Shown: piece by piece, positions 17,928 to 20,903 of the stretch
Numbering within the stretch: position 1 is the first letter of the stretch
How the letters are laid out: each line of letters starts with the position of its first letter
From: a virus
Direction: 5' to 3' (one strand)
IMG/VR virus record: IMGVR_UViG_3300042565_001895
Coordinates: 1 to 20,903 of that record
DNA length: 20,903 nt
Position numbers and translations under genes: made by a program
The notes under the pieces: generated by a model
What the model was told of the DNA's origin: nothing
Database searches by the model: none
The model's input: the letters and a program-made list of their open reading frames with translations, nothing else

Positions 17928-18470
17928 ATGACAACAATTATCGGTTTAGAATATAAAGACCGCTGCTTTATAGTTGCTGATAGTCAGACTACTGATGCTG
18001 ATGGTAGAATTTATACTCACCCTGAAGTTAAAAAGATTTCAGAGAGTGGTATGTTTTTAATTGCTGGTTCTGGAGAAACACTTCCCTGCGATATTGCACA
18101 ACATATTTGGGAACCACCAGTTCCAACCAAACAAGACAGGGAAGACTTGTATCATTTTATGATTGTGAAGGCTATGCCTTCTCTTCGTAAGTGTATGTCA
18201 GATAATGGTTACAACTTTGATGAAGATACAAAAGAAAATAGATTTCAATTTATTATGGCTATTGGTGGAGAAATATTTGATGTCGACCAAGAGTTATCAA
18301 TAAGCAAATCTGCAGACGGGGTATATGCTGCAGGCTCTGGTGCTACATATGCACTAGGTGCTCTATACGCTGGAGCAGATGCATATGAAGCAATGGAAAT
18401 TGCATCTAAACTTACAGCATTTACAGCAGGTCCATATATATCAAAAGAACAACCTAGAAAAATTAAGTAG
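17928..18470 (+). CDS. Proteasome beta/HslV-like Ntn hydrolase, probable head protease
   Basis: A 180-residue protein of the proteasome-beta/HslV fold. After removal of Met1 the chain begins TTIIGLEYKDRCFIVADSQ. With that Thr as residue 1, Asp17 lies in ADSQ as in HslV and proteasome beta, and a Lys-Lys pair (VKKI, 34-35) follows, equivalent to Lys33 of the family with a two-residue insertion. A strand GMFLIAGSGE and late YAAGSGATYALGALYAGAD match HslV's IGSGGPYAQAAA. No propeptide is present. HslU is not encoded here. Between portal and probable capsid genes, it most likely replaces the usual prohead protease. AGGTAGGGGACA precedes the ATG. Confidence 0.88.
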   Translation: MTTIIGLEYKDRCFIVADSQTTDADGRIYTHPEVKKISESGMFLIAGSGETLPCDIAQHIWEPPVPTKQDREDLYHFMIVKAMPSLRKCMSDNGYNFDEDTKENRFQFIMAIGGEIFDVDQELSISKSADGVYAAGSGATYALGALYAGADAYEAMEIASKLTAFTAGPYISKEQPRKIK

Positions 18471-18478
18471 GAGGAATA

Positions 18479-18892
18479 ATGGCTGAGAATCGTGGAGGAA
18501 TGCGCCCAACGGCGCCACAAAATAACCCAGCAAACGTTTCCGCAACTGGTGGAGCGGGACAATCTGGAACTCAGGCTGCAAGATATATTCCTGGAATGAG
18601 TCAATTAGGTTCTACTGGTGTAGAAACAATGGCTCAACAACAATCTGCTCCTATGGCAGGCCCAAGTCAATCTACACCTACTATGCCACCTATTGTTCCT
18701 TTAACTTCTCCAACCGAAAGAGTTAATGAACCAATTACAACTGGTATGGATTTTGGCCCAGGCGCAGGAAGTGAAGCATTAAACCTTCCTCGTGAGCGAA
18801 GCCTTTCTGAAATTCTTGCATCAATGATTGATGTTGACCCAACTGGGGATGTTCAAGAACTTTATAACTATGTAGCGTCAAGAGGTTTATAA
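18479..18892 (+). CDS. Pro/Gln/Gly-rich protein of the head module
   Basis: A 137-residue protein with AGGAGGA before ATG 18479. The first 95 residues are low-complexity (Gly, Pro, Gln, Ser, Thr: RPTAPQNNPANVS, GGAGQSGTQAAR, MAQQQSAPMAGPSQS, PTMPPIVPL). The last 30 are folded (LSEILASMIDVDPTGDVQELYNYV), probably a helical hook. Such a disordered arm plus short helical end occurs in scaffolding and minor head proteins, and it follows the protease that could process it. No motif proves this. Confidence 0.7.
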   Translation: MAENRGGMRPTAPQNNPANVSATGGAGQSGTQAARYIPGMSQLGSTGVETMAQQQSAPMAGPSQSTPTMPPIVPLTSPTERVNEPITTGMDFGPGAGSEALNLPRERSLSEILASMIDVDPTGDVQELYNYVASRGL

Positions 18893-18893
18893 G

Positions 18894-20903
18894 TTGAGCA
18901 ATCCAATAACTACAATTGCTGGCTTGTCTCCTGGTGTCGCCACCGCTGCAGTCCAGTCTAATTTGTCTAATTCAGAAAAACAACAATTAGCCGCTTTTAC
19001 CGAGTTGAAAAAAACACACGATTTTCTTACAACATTGCCACAAAATGATGCATATAAAAGTTTTAGTAATTTAACTCCAGAATGGCAGTCAGCCCTTAAG
19101 TCTTACTTTAGCCCTAAATATGTTCAAGAAGATAGAGGCTTTTTTGGAAATATTGGAAGAAGTTTAAGTTCATCTGCAGATTACGCTGTACAAACTTTTA
19201 AAGAACTTGGTATGCAAATTGCTGGATTACCAATTACCCCTACAACATCTGTAAACCCAGCAGAAGCAATTTTAACTCTTGCTACTGGAACACCTGTTGC
19301 TGTAAATAAAGAAACTGGCGTTGCGTCTGGTGCTGGAAGAGTTCTTGAATCTTTGGTTCGCCCACAAGAAAAACTTCTTAAGCAACCATATAGAGCGTCA
19401 AGAATAGCCCAAGAAGAAGGCGATACTGCAGAATTTCTTTTTGAAAGATTTTTTGTCGAAGGATTTAAAGAACTTTTACCAGGTGGGGAAGATGCAACAG
19501 TAGAAGATAATTCTCAAAACTGGAAAAAATTTTGGGAACAAGCATCTGATAAAGAAAACGTATTTGATAAGAGTGAAGTTGAAAAGATTAAACAAACACT
19601 TACTCCAGAGGTCGCTTATGTTGCACAGTTGCTTGCTGGTAGAAAAAACTTTATAGATTATTATGACAAATTATTAACCGACCCTAAGGCTCTTAATATT
19701 GTCAATCGATTTACAAGCGGTTTACCAGAAGATGAAGAAATAAGAAAATCAGTTGGTAGTGCAGTTGCTAGTTTTGAAAAGGCTAAAATCAGCCCAGGAA
19801 GAGATGTTGCACGTTCTTTAGTTAGTCTATTTCCGTTTGAAGCCGAAAAAGCAATTATGGGCGACGGTAAAGCCAGTTTGTTTTTTAATTCAATTTCTGG
19901 CGGTATTGACTTTAGCGTAACGTTTGGCTTGGACCCATTAATTATTGCAGGTAAGGCTAAACGTACCGCTGATATTGCACGTTTTGGTTTAATTAAACTA
20001 GGTGAGAATCCAGCAAATCTTGAAAAGGCGTGGAGAAATCGCAGTGTTCGTAGATACTGGGACAACTTAGGTAAATTATTTCAAGAGTATAACCTTGGAG
20101 ATATTGCCACCAAGGGTAAAGTATTAACTCGTGTTCAAGAACGTTTCCCTGAAATTAATTTAGATGTTGCAAGATATATGGCGCCTAATATTAAAGACGC
20201 AGATACTGCCTTAGAGTTTTTTAGAGGCGGAGATATTATTGATGATATTGTTAAAGGCAATGCTGGACTACGCAGAGACCCATTAATACCACGCTACACC
20301 TGGGGTCGTAGCCTTACAAACACAGTTCGTGATGCGCTTACTAAAAATTTACCAAATTCAAAATATTCGTCATTAAATCTTCCTGACACGGTAGATGATA
20401 TTGCTCGCTTACTTGATGAAAACCCAGTTGGCTGGGCAGATAAAATTGGTTACAAAGAAGTAACTGGCAGAGGGTTAACTGGTTTTGACAAGGGTAAAAG
20501 ATTCAAGTCTAAAGATGCTAGTACTGCCGCTAAGATTGATTCACTATTTCGTCAATTTTCAATTGCACCATCTCAAGAACGTTTAATATCTTTAACAGAT
20601 ACGACAAGTGCTGACCAAGTATATCGTTTAATGCGAACAGTTGTAGATAAAGGTTCTGCATCTACATTTCGTGCTGCTTGGATTGCAGCAACCGAAGGTC
20701 AACGTTTACTTATGTATAAGGGTATGTTAAAAACCCTTGCTTATGGAATGGGTTTAGACCTTACTGCTGGTGGTAAAAAGTTTATTGATGAAATTGATGT
20801 TATGTCAAAAGAACTTTATTCAGTAAACCAAAGTGCTCTTGACCTGGGAGAGTTTTCAAGAATATTAGGAACTGCTAATCCAGTTGGCTTGCCAGCCCCA
20901 GAG
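18894..20903 (+). CDS. Very large virion protein (3' partial), possible DNA-ejection protein
   Basis: From TTG 18894, one base after the previous stop, the frame is open to the end of the window (670 codons, no stop). No ATG or GTG in this frame fits better near the start; the first ATG codon is about 100 codons in, and GAGG lies in AAGAGGTTTATAAG just upstream. The protein is mainly helical: SNSEKQQLAAFTELKKTHDF, GNIGRSLSSSADYAVQTFKE, RASRIAQEEGDTAEFLFERF, then a hydrophobic stretch SLFFNSISGGIDFSVTFGLD followed by PLIIAGKAKR. Such size in a head module fits an internal or ejection protein, or a large polyvalent protein. Function is inferred. Confidence 0.75.
   Translation, partial: MSNPITTIAGLSPGVATAAVQSNLSNSEKQQLAAFTELKKTHDFLTTLPQNDAYKSFSNLTPEWQSALKSYFSPKYVQEDRGFFGNIGRSLSSSADYAVQTFKELGMQIAGLPITPTTSVNPAEAILTLATGTPVAVNKETGVASGAGRVLESLVRPQEKLLKQPYRASRIAQEEGDTAEFLFERFFVEGFKELLPGGEDATVEDNSQNWKKFWEQASDKENVFDKSEVEKIKQTLTPEVAYVAQLLAGRKNFIDYYDKLLTDPKALNIVNRFTSGLPEDEEIRKSVGSAVASFEKAKISPGRDVARSLVSLFPFEAEKAIMGDGKASLFFNSISGGIDFSVTFGLDPLIIAGKAKRTADIARFGLIKLGENPANLEKAWRNRSVRRYWDNLGKLFQEYNLGDIATKGKVLTRVQERFPEINLDVARYMAPNIKDADTALEFFRGGDIIDDIVKGNAGLRRDPLIPRYTWGRSLTNTVRDALTKNLPNSKYSSLNLPDTVDDIARLLDENPVGWADKIGYKEVTGRGLTGFDKGKRFKSKDASTAAKIDSLFRQFSIAPSQERLISLTDTTSADQVYRLMRTVVDKGSASTFRAAWIAATEGQRLLMYKGMLKTLAYGMGLDLTAGGKKFIDEIDVMSKELYSVNQSALDLGEFSRILGTANPVGLPAPE

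Noticed and set aside
19661-20065. Leftward frame inside the large virion gene
   Set aside because: The + strand frame stays open over 670 codons; this one is a shadow.

Overview
The window looks like part of a tailed double-stranded DNA phage genome whose host is an actinobacterium. The host call rests on a WhiB protein with all four iron-sulphur cysteines, and on terminase, primase, sigma-like and 'MTRK...NPRF' proteins of actinophage type. The low G+C suggests a low-G+C freshwater actinobacterium (Nanopelagicales-like), but that is inference. No integrase, excisionase or partition gene is seen, so a lytic phage is more likely than a prophage. No tRNA, CRISPR array or insertion sequence was found.

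Layout. (1) 1-2681, rightward: the end of a virion protein, a small membrane protein, a SAM methyltransferase, a Cys-rich mini-protein, and a lysis cassette (membrane protein, CHAP-type endolysin with a peptidoglycan-binding domain, holin-like protein). It closes with a strong hairpin terminator. (2) 2682-8818, rightward: a promoter with a perfect TATAAT and a structured leader, then a tightly overlapping replication and recombination operon. It holds a Cas4/RecB-type exonuclease split into two frames, a zinc-ribbon protein, a RecA/DnaB-like ATPase, several PD-(D/E)XK-type nucleases including a Holliday junction resolvase, a primase split into zinc-finger and TOPRIM proteins, an Nmad1/DUF1599 protein and a sigma-like protein. 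(3) 8833-13241, leftward: about twenty tiny genes, mostly joined by ATGA, TAATG or GTGA overlaps. They include whiB, an FmdB-type zinc ribbon, other CxxC mini-proteins, small membrane proteins and a membrane-anchored lytic-transglycosylase-like protein. Its promoter-proximal half (about 12060-13320) is visibly richer in G+C and carries three copies of a repeated hairpin element. (4) 13242-13920: no gene; a leftward -35 box, 11-bp phased repeats, GTCAGGT repeats and many inverted repeats. This is the natural place for divergent control, and possibly an origin or packaging site. (5) 13921-20903, rightward: large terminase with an N-terminal HTH, a small basic protein, portal, a proteasome/HslV-like N-terminal-nucleophile hydrolase (probable head protease), a Pro/Gln-rich protein and a very large virion-type protein running off the end.

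The points most worth a second look are the three-copy structured element in the leftward operon, the HslV-like protease in the head module, the two replication genes each split by a +1 frame change, the leader that can mask the ribosome-binding site of the exonuclease gene, and the recurring GACAGGAG upstream motif. Start sites were reassigned where overlap and ribosome-binding-site evidence favoured an internal start.
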